From NCBI RefSeq assembly GCF_005503625.1, contig NZ_SCMX01000045.1, positions 1 to 56,553 on the forward strand: a stretch of DNA of 56,553 bases. Direction: 5' to 3'. Source of the DNA: Cupriavidus sp. 2SB. GTDB taxonomy: Bacteria; Pseudomonadota; Gammaproteobacteria; Burkholderiales; Burkholderiaceae. This document shows, one piece after another, positions 18,157 through 26,144 of this stretch. The position numbers and the translations under genes were made by a program. How positions within the stretch are numbered: the first letter of the stretch is position 1; each line of letters begins with the position of its first letter. The notes beneath the pieces were generated by a model that was not told where the DNA came from, searched no databases, and saw only the letters and a list, made by a program, of their open reading frames with translations.

Positions 18157-18339
18157 TCAGTGCGTGGGCGGTCCGCTGATCAGTTGGCTCATCCAGACAA
18201 TGAAGCCATAGCCGGCCACGATGATGACGGACAACACCGGCACCATCACGGCGGTAAGAAACAGGAAACTGCGCAGTTCTTCCTTCTTGCGCTGTGGGTC
18301 GTGAGGGTTCCGTGGTTCCTGAACGCTGCCCGAATCCAT
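18157..18339 (-). CDS. napE: Small membrane protein NapE
   Basis: 60 residues from the ATG at 18337-18339. A charged N-terminus (QRKKEELRSFLFLTAVMVPV) leads into a single membrane span and ends in VWMSQLISGPP, the NapE pattern. NapE is found at the head of many proteobacterial nap operons; its function is not established. It is the first gene of the operon, about 50 bp after the predicted transcription start. Confidence 0.9.
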   Translation of the reverse strand: MDSGSVQEPRNPHDPQRKKEELRSFLFLTAVMVPVLSVIIVAGYGFIVWMSQLISGPPTH

Positions 18340-18397
18340 GTGTTTCCCCGGCTCTTGAACAGGCGCACCCGGCACGAGCGCCGGTGATGCGTAACCC

Positions 18398-18426
18398 ATT
18401 AAAGAAACCCGGAGCAGGAGTGTCAA
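18398..18426 (-). promoter_or_regulatory. Sigma70-type promoter of the nap-ccm operon
   Basis: On the minus strand a perfect -35 TTGACA (18421-18426 as TGTCAA) is followed after 17 bp by a -10 TTTAAT (18398-18403). This predicts transcription starting near 18391 and a leader of about 50 bases before napE. I did not find a convincing FNR site (TTGAT-N4-ATCAA) around it, so the nap operon may not be strictly anaerobic, although weak or distant sites cannot be excluded. Confidence 0.6.
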
Positions 18427-18576
18427 GACATGCACCCGTCCGGAGATGCGGACTTTTCTGCCACTGACCGTGCGATGCCTGCGCGACTTCGCAGGCGGCG
18501 CGCAGCCTCCGGCGGCGCGACGATTGGATCAGGCCGTGATGTGAAGAAGTTTTCCGCCGATATCAATAAATTCGAC

Positions 18577-18612
18577 AACAGCGAGTTCAACAGCGAGTTC
18601 AACAGCGAGTTC
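18577..18612. repeat. Three exact tandem copies of a 12-bp unit
   Basis: AACAGCGAGTTC occurs three times in direct tandem (18577-18588, 18589-18600, 18601-18612), with a partial copy TTCGACAACAG before it. It is 55 bp past the stop codon of the LysR gene and about 150 bp upstream of the nap promoter. Twelve-bp units can change copy number by slippage. It might be a phased binding site or simply an unstable spacer. Confidence 0.85.
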
Positions 18613-18666
18613 GATTCCGCCGTCGTGAACGGTTGTGGGGGAATACGCACTTTCCCGCGATGTCCG

Positions 18667-19566
18667 CTATCCCCCGGCCTTCGCAATCTTCTGCGCCGCA
18701 GCAACAAAGCGCAGCACGTGGCGATCATCGGTGTCCTCCTTCGTGGCCAGCGCGATGCCGATGGCGGCAGCCGGGCGCGGGCTCGACAGCGGCAGAAAGC
18801 GCACACGCCGATTGGTATAGCGCGCGGCCACGCCGGGCACCAGTGCCACGCCAAGGCCGCTCTCCACCAGGCTGACGATAGTCTGCACCTGCACGGCTTC
18901 CTGCGCGATTTTCGGCACGAAGCCCGCCTGCTGGCACAACAGCATTGCCACGGCGCGCAGGTTGGGCACATCGGCGCCGGGATGCATGATGAACGGCTCG
19001 TTGGCCAGCGCCTTCAGCGCGATGCGATCCTGCCTGGCGAAGCGGCTTTCGGCCGGGACGGCGGCGACGAACGTATCGGACTCCAGTGGCATCAGTGCAA
19101 ATGGTCCGCTGCTCAGGATGGGAAAGCGCACGAGTCCGGCATCGAGCTGCCCCTGTTCGATGCGTTCGAGGATCGACGCCGAGGTGGACTCATGCAGGAT
19201 CAGCTCGATGCCGGGGTGTTCGCCGCGAAAGGCGGGAATCAGGCGCGGCAGCAGCGCATAAGTGGCCGAGCCGACAAAGCCGATGCGCAGCGCGCCACGT
19301 TCGCCATGTGCGGCAGACAGCGCGGCGGCGCGCGCCTGATCGGCGTGGAAGAGTGCCCGGCGCGCATCGTCGAGCGCGGCCTCGCCCGCCTGCGTCAGCC
19401 GCACGCCGCGTGTGGTGCGCACGAACAGCGGCGTGCCCAGCGATGCTTCCAGCTTGCGGATCGAGATCGACAGCGGCGGCTGCGCCATATGCAGCCGTTC
19501 TGCCGCGCGGTGGAAGTTGCCGGTTTCGGCGAGGACGACAAACTGCTGGAGCTGACGTAGATCCAT
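18667..19566 (-). CDS. LysR-family transcriptional regulator of the adjacent CoA-dependent operon
   Basis: 299 residues. Winged helix-turn-helix at 1-60 (MDLRQLQQFVVLAETGNFHRA, then AQPPLSISIRKLEASLGTPLFVRTTRG) and an effector-binding domain. It is transcribed divergently from the CaiB-type gene with a 110-bp shared upstream region, the usual arrangement for a LysR activator and its target. The inducer is probably an organic acid or its CoA ester, inferred from the neighbours. Confidence 0.93.
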   Translation of the reverse strand: MDLRQLQQFVVLAETGNFHRAAERLHMAQPPLSISIRKLEASLGTPLFVRTTRGVRLTQAGEAALDDARRALFHADQARAAALSAAHGERGALRIGFVGSATYALLPRLIPAFRGEHPGIELILHESTSASILERIEQGQLDAGLVRFPILSSGPFALMPLESDTFVAAVPAESRFARQDRIALKALANEPFIMHPGADVPNLRAVAMLLCQQAGFVPKIAQEAVQVQTIVSLVESGLGVALVPGVAARYTNRRVRFLPLSSPRPAAAIGIALATKEDTDDRHVLRFVAAAQKIAKAGG

Positions 19567-19676
19567 GGTGATATACAGCGGATATCGGTTACTAAAAAAC
19601 TAATATTAGACACGATTGACTGCCGGGCATAGGCTGTGGTCTTCGGAACCCCTAGAAAAAACAAGGAGACCCAGGC
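19567..19676. promoter_or_regulatory. Divergent promoter/operator region of the LysR and CoA-transferase genes
   Basis: An AT-rich stretch in otherwise GC-rich DNA contains the perfect 10-bp palindrome CTAATATTAG (19600-19609) and GATATCGGTTACTAA next to it. LysR proteins usually bind dyads of the T-N11-A type in such gaps. The exact site is not determined. The CoA-transferase ribosome-binding site is AAGGAG (19663-19668). Confidence 0.45.
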
Positions 19677-20846
19677 ATGTTGCCCCTGGCCGGAATTCGC
19701 GTAGTGGACCTCTCGACGGTTGTGATGGGGCCGTACGCCAGCCAGTGGCTGGCTGATCTGGGCGCCGAAGTGATCAAGGTGGAGACGCCCGAGGGCGACT
19801 CCACACGCCGCACCGGGCCAGCCACCGAGGAGGGCATGTCGGCGATCTTCCTCGGCGTGAATCGCAGCAAGAAAAGCGTGGTGCTGAACCTCAAACAGCC
19901 CGCCGCACAGGCTGCGCTGCACAAGCTGCTGGAAACCGCCGATGTCTTCCTGCACAGCATGCGTCCGCAAAAACTCGGCAAGCTCGATCTCGACCCGACG
20001 AGCGTGATGGCGCGGCATCCGCAACTGATCTACGTGAGCCTGCTCGGTTTCGCGGAAGAGGGGCCCTACGGGGGCCGGCCCGCCTATGACGACATCATCC
20101 AGGGACTCTGCGGCAATGCCGCACTGATGGCGGCGCAGACCGGCACCGTGCGCTATTTCCCGACGATCTCTGCGGACAAGACCAGCGGGCTGGTTGCGGC
20201 ACTGTCGATCAGCGCGGCACTGGCTGGACGCGAGCGCAATGGCGGCAAGGGCGGCATGGTGGAAGTGCCGATGTTCGAGTCGATGGTGGCGTTCAACCTC
20301 GTGGAGCATCTGTACGGCCAGCACTTCGAGCCGCCACGCGCGCAGGCCGGTTATCCGCGCGTGCTGGCGCCGCTGCGCCGCCCCTATCAGACCGCCGATG
20401 GCTACGTCTGCATGATGCCGTACACCGACGCGCACTGGCGCGACTTCTTCAAATCCGCAGGCCGCGTCGATCTGGCGACCGATGCGCGCTTTGCCGATAT
20501 CGCGGCACGTACGCGCCATATCGAAACGCTTTACGAGATCACTGGCGAACTGGTGCGCGAGCGGACCACCGATGCGTGGATCGACGTTTGCGAATCGCTG
20601 CAGATACCGGTGGCACGCGTGAACGGTCTCGACGAACTCGTGGACGATCCGCATCTGCGCGCCACCGGATTCTTCGATCAGGTAAGCGATCCGGCCATGG
20701 GCACGCTGCGCTTTCCCGGCGCACCGGTGCGATTCGATGGCGAACGCGCACGCGCCAGCGTGCCGCCGCGGCTTGGCGAACACACGCGCGAAGTGCTGGG
20801 CGGCGTAGGACTCAGTGACGAAGAGATTGCCGCATTGGGCGGCTGA
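19677..20846 (+). CDS. CaiB/BaiF (family III) CoA transferase
   Basis: 389 residues, normal family length. Recognisable segments: PLAGIRVVDLSTVVMGPYASQWLADLG at the start, ADVFLHSMRPQKLGKLDLD, and the catalytic-Asp region GGRPAYDDIIQGLCG (Asp about 139-140). Family III enzymes move CoA between acyl-CoA and a free acid by a covalent Asp anhydride. As the first gene of the operon it probably activates the growth substrate as a CoA thioester, so that the hydratase and dehydrogenases downstream can act. The acid cannot be named from sequence. Confidence 0.93.
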   Translation: MLPLAGIRVVDLSTVVMGPYASQWLADLGAEVIKVETPEGDSTRRTGPATEEGMSAIFLGVNRSKKSVVLNLKQPAAQAALHKLLETADVFLHSMRPQKLGKLDLDPTSVMARHPQLIYVSLLGFAEEGPYGGRPAYDDIIQGLCGNAALMAAQTGTVRYFPTISADKTSGLVAALSISAALAGRERNGGKGGMVEVPMFESMVAFNLVEHLYGQHFEPPRAQAGYPRVLAPLRRPYQTADGYVCMMPYTDAHWRDFFKSAGRVDLATDARFADIAARTRHIETLYEITGELVRERTTDAWIDVCESLQIPVARVNGLDELVDDPHLRATGFFDQVSDPAMGTLRFPGAPVRFDGERARASVPPRLGEHTREVLGGVGLSDEEIAALGG

Positions 20847-20881
20847 ACACGCATCCATCAAGAATCCATCAAGGAGGGGAC

Positions 20882-21340
20882 ATGAGCACGCAGCCGCAAC
20901 GACTGGGGCAGGGGTTTTACTGGCAGGACATTCAGGAAGGACAGGTTTTCGAGACCTTCCGCCGCACCGTGACCGAGACCGATCTCGTCAATTTCATTTC
21001 GGTGACAGGCATGCTCGAAGCAATCTTCATCGAGGAAGGCTACGAGGGGAGTGCGATCAAGGGGCGCCCGGTGCCGGCGGCGCTGACGTATTCGCTGATC
21101 GAAGGCTTCATCCTGCAAACGATGATTCAGGGCACGGGGCTGGCGATGCTGGAGTTGACGCAGAAGATCCTCGGCCCCGTACTGGTGGGCGACACCATCC
21201 ATGCCCGCATCACCGTGACCGGCATTCGTCCAACGTCGAAGAGCGGCCGTGCAGTGGTCGATTCATCGATCGAGGTGTTCAACCAGCGACAGGAACTGGT
21301 GATGACGTACACGGCGCGGCGGCTGCTGGCTGGGCGCTAG
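20882..21340 (+). CDS. MaoC-family (hotdog) dehydratase
   Basis: 152 residues with a single hotdog fold. RTVTETDLVNFISVTGM occupies the position of the usual hydratase motif, but the Asp and His of the typical (R)-hydratase site (D-x4-H) are not obvious: the segment reads MLEAIFIEEGYEGSAIKG. Then ALTYSLIEGFIL and GPVLVGDTIHARITV follow. It may hydrate an enoyl-CoA or act as a thioesterase-like binder. A strong ribosome-binding site (AAGGAGG, 20871-20877) precedes the ATG, 35 bp after the CoA transferase stop. Confidence 0.85.
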   Translation: MSTQPQRLGQGFYWQDIQEGQVFETFRRTVTETDLVNFISVTGMLEAIFIEEGYEGSAIKGRPVPAALTYSLIEGFILQTMIQGTGLAMLELTQKILGPVLVGDTIHARITVTGIRPTSKSGRAVVDSSIEVFNQRQELVMTYTARRLLAGR

Positions 21341-21374
21341 CCAGCTAACGGATTCACCCGGAGGAGACACAAGC

Positions 21375-22394
21375 ATGCCAATACAGAGCAAGAATGCCAG
21401 GCATCCCCAACCCATCGCGCTGCGCCGCAAATGGTTGCGAGCGGTGGCCGCGTGCGGCGTTGCCGTAGCCCTACTGCCGCAAGCCGCGTTGGCAGCAGAC
21501 TACCCTGATCGTCCTATTCGGCTGGTCGTGCCGTTCCCGCCGGGCGGTCCCACCGATCTCGTCTCGCGCGTGATCGCCAAGAAGATGTCGGAGGATCTGG
21601 GCCAGACGGTGCTCGTGGACAACCGTCCCGGCGCGAACGGCAACATCGGCAACGAGATCGTGGCCAAGGCGCAGGCCGATGGCTACACGGTGCTGTACAA
21701 CACGTCGTCCATCGCGCTCAGTCCCGCGCTCTACAAGAAGCTGTCGTACGACGTGAAGCGCGACCTGCTGCCCGTGGCGCTGACTGCCAACGTGCCGTTG
21801 GTGCTCGAAGTCAATGCGCAGGTGCAGGCGAACACCGTGCCCGAGTTCGTGGCGTGGCTCAAGGCCAATCCCGGCAAGATGACCTATGGCTCCGCCGGCA
21901 ACGGCAACGTGACCCATCTCGCCGCGTTCCTGTTCCTGCAGGCCAATGGCATCGAAGCGGTGCACGCGCCGTACAAGGGCAGCGCGCCGGCGCTGACCGA
22001 CCTCGCGAGCGGACAGGTGCAGTTCATGACCGACACGATCAACTCGTCGCTGCCGTTTATCCGGGACAAGCGCATGAAGGCGCTGGCAGTGACCAGCAGC
22101 GCCCGCAGCGCACAGTTGCCGGATGTGCCGACGCTCGCCGAGTCTGGTCTGAAGGGCTTCGAGGTGGGCGCGTGGCAGGGCATGATGGTTCCCGCAAAAA
22201 CGCCGCCAGATATCGTGCGTCGGCTCAACGGTGCTGTGCTGAAGGCGCTGGCATCGTCGGACGTGCGCGCCAGCCTGGCCGCGCAAGGGGCTGAACCGCG
22301 CGGGTCGTCGCCCGAAGCCTACGGGACGTATCTGTCCCAGGAACTGGAGCGGTGGCGCAAGGTCGTCAAGGACACTGGCGTGACGCTGGACTGA
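21375..22394 (+). CDS. Bug/TctC-family periplasmic substrate-binding protein
   Basis: 339 residues. A signal peptide covers about 1-41 (cleavage after LAADYP region). It is followed by family hallmarks YPDRPIRLVVPFPPGGPTD near the start, VDNRPGANGNIG, and PTLAESGLKGFEVGAWQGM. Bug proteins bind small carboxylates in the periplasm, sometimes working with TctAB permeases; none is encoded here. Its place inside the operon suggests it captures the operon's organic-acid substrate. Confidence 0.95.
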   Translation: MPIQSKNARHPQPIALRRKWLRAVAACGVAVALLPQAALAADYPDRPIRLVVPFPPGGPTDLVSRVIAKKMSEDLGQTVLVDNRPGANGNIGNEIVAKAQADGYTVLYNTSSIALSPALYKKLSYDVKRDLLPVALTANVPLVLEVNAQVQANTVPEFVAWLKANPGKMTYGSAGNGNVTHLAAFLFLQANGIEAVHAPYKGSAPALTDLASGQVQFMTDTINSSLPFIRDKRMKALAVTSSARSAQLPDVPTLAESGLKGFEVGAWQGMMVPAKTPPDIVRRLNGAVLKALASSDVRASLAAQGAEPRGSSPEAYGTYLSQELERWRKVVKDTGVTLD

Positions 22395-22424
22395 CCGACC
22401 GCATTCCCTGGAAGGAGATCGATC

Positions 22425-23582
22425 TTGCGTTCCCTGTTTGACACGTTCGCCCTGACAGCGCTGCCGCGAGAAGCCTCGGCGTTTCGGGGCGAGGTCAAGG
22501 CATTCTTGCGCGACCATCTTCCCGATCTGCCGCCCGACCGTCGCGCACGTTCGTGGATGGGATTCGATGCAACATTCAGCCGCGCGTTGGCGCAGCGCGG
22601 CTGGGTTGGCATCACGCTGCCGGCGCAATACGGCGGCGCGGGGCTCGATGCGTTTTCGCGCTTTGTGCTCGTGGAGGAATTGCTGGCCTGCGGCGCGCCG
22701 GTGAGCGCGCACTGGATTGCGGATCGGCAGAGCGGTCCGCTGATCCTGCGCTATGGCACCGATGCGCAGCGGGCTTTCTACCTGCCGCGCATTTGTCGGG
22801 GCGAGGCATTCTTCTGCATCGGCATGAGCGAGCCCAACGCAGGCTCCGACCTTGCGAGCGTGACCACGCGCGCCACGCCGTGCGAGGGTGGATGGCGCCT
22901 GAATGGCCGCAAGATCTGGACGACCAATGCGGATCGCTGCCAGTTCATGCTGGCACTGGTGCGCACCTCGGGGCAGCCCGAGGATCGGCAGAAGGGCCTG
23001 TCGCAAGTCATCGTCGATCTGTCCGCGCCGGGTGTGAGTGTTCGACCGATCCACGATCTTGCAGGCGACGCGCATTTCTCGGAGGTTGCATTCGACGATG
23101 TGATGCTGCCCGCCGATGCGTTGGTGGGGCAGGAAGGCGCTGGCTGGGAACAGGTCAATGCTGAACTCGCCTTCGAGCGCAGCGGGCCCGAGCGGCTGTA
23201 TTCGAGCGTGGTGCTGCTGGATGCATGGATTGCCGCGCTGCGTCGCTTGCCGGCTGTGCAGCGCGATACCGTCACCATTGGCAGGGTGGTGGGCCGGCTG
23301 GCCGTGCTGCGTGCGATGTCGCTGGCAGTCACCGCGCGGCTGGCCGCGGGCGAAAGTCCGCTGATCGAGGCAGCGGTGGTCAAGGACCTTGGCACTGAAC
23401 TCGAACAGGCGGTTGGCGCGCTGGCGGAAGCGGCGCTCGGGGATGATCCGGTGCTGGCTGCCGATGCCGACTTGTATCGCACCTGCGCGTACATCAGCCA
23501 GATTTCGCCGACCTATTCGCTGCGCGGCGGCACCCGCGAGATCCTGCGCGGCATGATCGCGCGCGGGCTCGGCCTGCGTTAA
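22425..23582 (+). CDS. Acyl-CoA dehydrogenase, first of a pair
   Basis: 385 residues. It starts at TTG (22425-22427) behind a strong ribosome-binding site GAAGGAG (22411-22417). It has GWVGITLPAQYGGAGLD, the FAD-contact motif GMSEPNAGSDLAS, IWTTNA and the C-terminal LRGGTREILRGMIARGLGL. However, the usual R-x-QFGR-x2-G segment in the middle is missing (replaced by SVVLLDAWIAALRRL), while the next gene has it. This suggests the two proteins form a heteromer. It would oxidise an acyl-CoA to the 2-enoyl-CoA. Confidence 0.92.
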   Translation: MRSLFDTFALTALPREASAFRGEVKAFLRDHLPDLPPDRRARSWMGFDATFSRALAQRGWVGITLPAQYGGAGLDAFSRFVLVEELLACGAPVSAHWIADRQSGPLILRYGTDAQRAFYLPRICRGEAFFCIGMSEPNAGSDLASVTTRATPCEGGWRLNGRKIWTTNADRCQFMLALVRTSGQPEDRQKGLSQVIVDLSAPGVSVRPIHDLAGDAHFSEVAFDDVMLPADALVGQEGAGWEQVNAELAFERSGPERLYSSVVLLDAWIAALRRLPAVQRDTVTIGRVVGRLAVLRAMSLAVTARLAAGESPLIEAAVVKDLGTELEQAVGALAEAALGDDPVLAADADLYRTCAYISQISPTYSLRGGTREILRGMIARGLGLR

Positions 23583-23594
23583 CGGGGACTTGTC

Positions 23595-24569
23595 ATGGAA
23601 AACGTCTATTCGGATGCCCTGGAAGCGCTGCTGCGTGATGCCTGCACGCCAGCGGTGGTGCGAGACATCGAGGGTGGCAGATCGGCATCGACGCTATGGG
23701 ATGCGCTGCACGAGAGTGGTTTCGCTGACAGCCTGCTGCCCGATGCTGGGTTGTCGTTGGCCGATGTGCTGCCGATGCTGATGGCGATGGGGCAGTACGC
23801 GTTGCCATTGCCACTGGCGCAGACGATGTTCGCGCGCGCGGTGCTGCATGCTGCGGGCCACGAGATTCCTGCTGGACCCATCGCACTTGCTACGTTAGAA
23901 GATGTACCTCGCACGCATGTTGCCGACGGGGCGAGTGCTGCGTGGTTTCTCGTTCAGCGCGGGGATGTCGCATGGTTGCTGGCGCGTGACGATGCCACGA
24001 TGCAATCGACAGGCGTGCATGGTGACCTGACAGTGAGCATTGCTGGAAAGCCGTCAATGTCGTTCCCGCTGCCGCACGGCTTGTTGCGGACCATCGGTGC
24101 GACCCTGCACACGGCGTTGATGGCTGGCGCGATGTCGCGCGTGTTCGACCTCACGCTCCAGTACGCCAACGACCGCACGCAGTTCGGGCGCTCCATCGGC
24201 AAATTCCAGGCGATCCAGCACCAGATCAGTACGATGGCGGAGCAAGTGGCGGCCGTGCGGATGGCGGCGCAGATCGCATGTTCGGGCGAAGGCTGGCAAC
24301 CGGACCGGATGCACGCGGCTATCGGCAAGTTCAACGCCAGCGATGCTGTGACATCAGTTAGCGCGGCTGCGCATGCCGTACATGGCGCGCTGGGTATCAC
24401 CGCTGAATACGATTTGCAGCTATTCACACGGCGGCTTCACGCGTGGCGTATGGCCGATGGATCGGAACGCTACTGGGCGCGGGAAATCGGCACGGTGGTG
24501 TGTGAGACGGAGATGCAGACGGTAGATCAGATCCGGCGATGGGCTGGGGAGACGGCAAGCACCACGTAA
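23595..24569 (+). CDS. Acyl-CoA dehydrogenase-like protein, second of a pair
   Basis: 324 residues, shorter than the usual 380 or so. The N-terminal and middle domains are degenerate (no T-E-P-x-A-G-S-D type motif), but the C-terminal helical domain keeps NDRTQFGRSIGKFQAIQHQI and the segment HGALGITAEYDLQLFTRRLHA, which contact FAD. It begins 12 bp after the first dehydrogenase. Compare the two-gene acyl-CoA dehydrogenases of steroid side-chain catabolism (ChsE type), where two unlike subunits share each FAD site. Last gene of the operon; a REP-like palindrome follows the stop at once. Confidence 0.85.
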   Translation: MENVYSDALEALLRDACTPAVVRDIEGGRSASTLWDALHESGFADSLLPDAGLSLADVLPMLMAMGQYALPLPLAQTMFARAVLHAAGHEIPAGPIALATLEDVPRTHVADGASAAWFLVQRGDVAWLLARDDATMQSTGVHGDLTVSIAGKPSMSFPLPHGLLRTIGATLHTALMAGAMSRVFDLTLQYANDRTQFGRSIGKFQAIQHQISTMAEQVAAVRMAAQIACSGEGWQPDRMHAAIGKFNASDAVTSVSAAAHAVHGALGITAEYDLQLFTRRLHAWRMADGSERYWAREIGTVVCETEMQTVDQIRRWAGETASTT

Positions 24570-24578
24570 AGGCGAACG

Positions 24579-24624
24579 CCCGTAGCTATGCGCTCCCCTC
24601 TCCCATGTCAATGGGAGAGGGGAG
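24579..24624. repeat. REP-like palindromic repeat, copy 3
   Basis: Perfect 14-bp arms CTCCCCTCTCCCAT / ATGGGAGAGGGGAG (24593-24606 and 24611-24624) around GTCA, preceded by CCCGTAGCTATGCG. It differs at only a few bases from the copy at 32174-32219. It lies between the convergent ends of the acyl-CoA dehydrogenase gene and the lysozyme-inhibitor-like gene and may end transcripts from both sides. Confidence 0.85.
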
Positions 24625-24644
24625 CAAACCAAACGCGTCGCCGG

Positions 24645-25298
24645 CTACACTCCCGACATTTCCACCCGGCAACTCGTCTCCGGCTTGCCCGGTATCACCA
24701 GTTGCGCATCCGGTCCCTTGTCCCAGAACAGTGCGTCGCCATCCTTCAATGTGGCGGCATACCGCGCGCCAGACGCAGCGCGTGTTTGGGGCAGCACCAG
24801 TTGCTGGTCGAGCCAGCGCAGATACGCATAACCGGGATCGGTCTGTATAAACGTGCCGCTGATCACCGCGTCCAACCCTTCGCAGCGAATATTGAAGGGG
24901 CCGCGGCTGATGCCCTTGCCGTCCTGCCGACGCGCGCCGGCATAGCTGTGCCGCAACGTGTAGATCCGTTCCAGATACGTCGATACCGTACAGGCCCGTG
25001 CGTCGTCGGCGTTCGCGCAGGCATCGCGGCCCTTGATCCAGCCACGTTGCCCGGCGATCAGTTGCTTCTTCTGAGACTTCGGCAAGGACTGCGCATCGAG
25101 TGCAAGCCCATACAGCCGCGTGGTTTCGCGGTCGAGCCGGGCAAGGGTGTCGTCCTTGCAGATCAGTGTCTCGACCTCGCCCTGGGCCTTTCGGCAATCG
25201 AAAGACGGTGATGGGGTCGCGGCAGTGACCGGTGCAACAGGAACAAGCCAGGATGCGATAGCGGCGCCCAGCATGGCGAAGAACCTGTTCACGGACAT
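24645..25298 (-). CDS. LprI-type N-terminal domain fused to MliC-type C-terminal domain; putative lysozyme inhibitor
   Basis: 217 residues. Signal peptide about 1-26. Residues about 33-120 fit the LprI/DUF1311 pattern (FDCRKAQGEVETLICKDDTLARLDRETTRLY, then QRGWIKGRDAC), with paired cysteines. Residues about 135-217 resemble MliC: FNIRCEG, ASGARYAATLKDG, LFWDKGPDAQLVIPG, ending TSCRVEM. MliC proteins inhibit c-type lysozyme through the SGxxY loop, and mycobacterial LprI also inhibits lysozyme. The protein is probably secreted to the periplasm; no lipobox is clear. Monocistronic, minus strand. Confidence 0.8.
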   Translation of the reverse strand: MSVNRFFAMLGAAIASWLVPVAPVTAATPSPSFDCRKAQGEVETLICKDDTLARLDRETTRLYGLALDAQSLPKSQKKQLIAGQRGWIKGRDACANADDARACTVSTYLERIYTLRHSYAGARRQDGKGISRGPFNIRCEGLDAVISGTFIQTDPGYAYLRWLDQQLVLPQTRAASGARYAATLKDGDALFWDKGPDAQLVIPGKPETSCRVEMSGV

Positions 25299-25319
25299 GG
25301 CAGTCTCCTGCGGAGCGAA

Positions 25320-25706
25320 CTACCCCGCGTTGCGGTCGATGACGACGAAATGTTTGCGCACGGGCTCGATCACCTCGAATACGCCTTCGAAGCCAGCGGG
25401 AATCACGCAGGCATCGCCCGGCCCGAACTCGCGGGCGTCGCCGTCGTGGCGGGTGATGCGCAGGCGGCCGCTGATCACATGGAAAAACTCTTCCTTGCCT
25501 GCGGGAAATGCAATCCGCCAGGCGCCCGGCTCGCACGCCCAGATCCCGCAATCGAAATCGCCTTGACTGGCGCTGTAGTGCGTCCACGTCGTTCGGTCGG
25601 GGTTGCCGTTCACGAGCCGGTCGGGGCGCGGGTTGTCATGAGCCGGTGCGGGATCGGCGCGGAAGTCGGTCAGGAAAGGGGCGGAGGCGAGCGTAACGGC
25701 AGACAC
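25320..25706 (-). CDS. Cupin-domain protein (cupin_3/EutQ-like)
   Basis: About 128 residues from a GTG at 25704-25706; an upstream GTG at 25791-25793 would add 29 residues that look unlike the family, so the shorter form is preferred. A single beta-barrel cupin is visible: GDFDCGIWACEPGAWRIAF, EEFFHVISGRLRIT, FGPGDACVIPAGFEGVFEV. Proteins of this group (DUF861/cupin_3) bind metal and are often found with (S)-ureidoglycine or amino-acid metabolism; no such genes are nearby. Its function is unknown. Confidence 0.8.
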   Translation of the reverse strand: MSAVTLASAPFLTDFRADPAPAHDNPRPDRLVNGNPDRTTWTHYSASQGDFDCGIWACEPGAWRIAFPAGKEEFFHVISGRLRITRHDGDAREFGPGDACVIPAGFEGVFEVIEPVRKHFVVIDRNAG

Positions 25707-26144
25707 GATGCGATCAGGGCAGCAGCAAGGTTGCAAAGTCGTAAGTGTAGTGGTCAGACACTTTCGAATCTGCCTGTTTTGGTGTCCTGTCACGCACGGG
25801 GCCGCGTTCGATGCCCCTTCGTCCCATACGTGTAATGCGGTCCCTGTCGCGTTCCGTACACGGTTTGTTACCGAACATTACAAGACGATTACAAACGGAT
25901 GAATCAACGATCCCGAGCAGTTGCCGACAGAAGACATCTGATCGGTCAGATTGTGATGAAGGCGCCGCTACACATACGGATGATTATAAGAATGATTCGT
26001 ATTTGAGGTTTTAGTGACGCCTCCATACAATCGCGCCCCGAGGAAAGCCGCGTTCAGCGCCCTCGGATGCCGATACGGCGATCAGTGATGACCACTGACG
26101 ACGCGTGACGGTATCCACACAAGCAATCCACGGGGAAGAGAGTA
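25707..26144. other. Intergenic region, 438 bp, upstream of the Fiu-type receptor
   Basis: No convincing gene. The middle part is AT-richer than its surroundings and contains a Fur-box-like site (annotated separately). The receptor's ribosome-binding region is GGGGAAGAGAG (26132-26142). Confidence 0.55.
25982..26003 (+). promoter_or_regulatory. Candidate Fur box of the Fiu-type receptor
   Basis: GATTATAAGAATGATTCGTA, on the reverse strand TACGAATCATTCTTATAATC, resembles beta-proteobacterial Fur sites of the type AATnATTCnnAT. It lies about 140 bp before the start codon, leaving room for a leader. Judged by eye only. Confidence 0.45.

Larger units (their letters stand above)
18340..18666. other. 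Intergenic region, 327 bp, between napE and a LysR gene
   Basis: Apart from the nap promoter and a 12-bp tandem repeat (both annotated separately) I see no gene here. Open frames that cross it on either strand are extensions over the antisense side of the LysR gene and have no recognisable domain. Confidence 0.55.
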
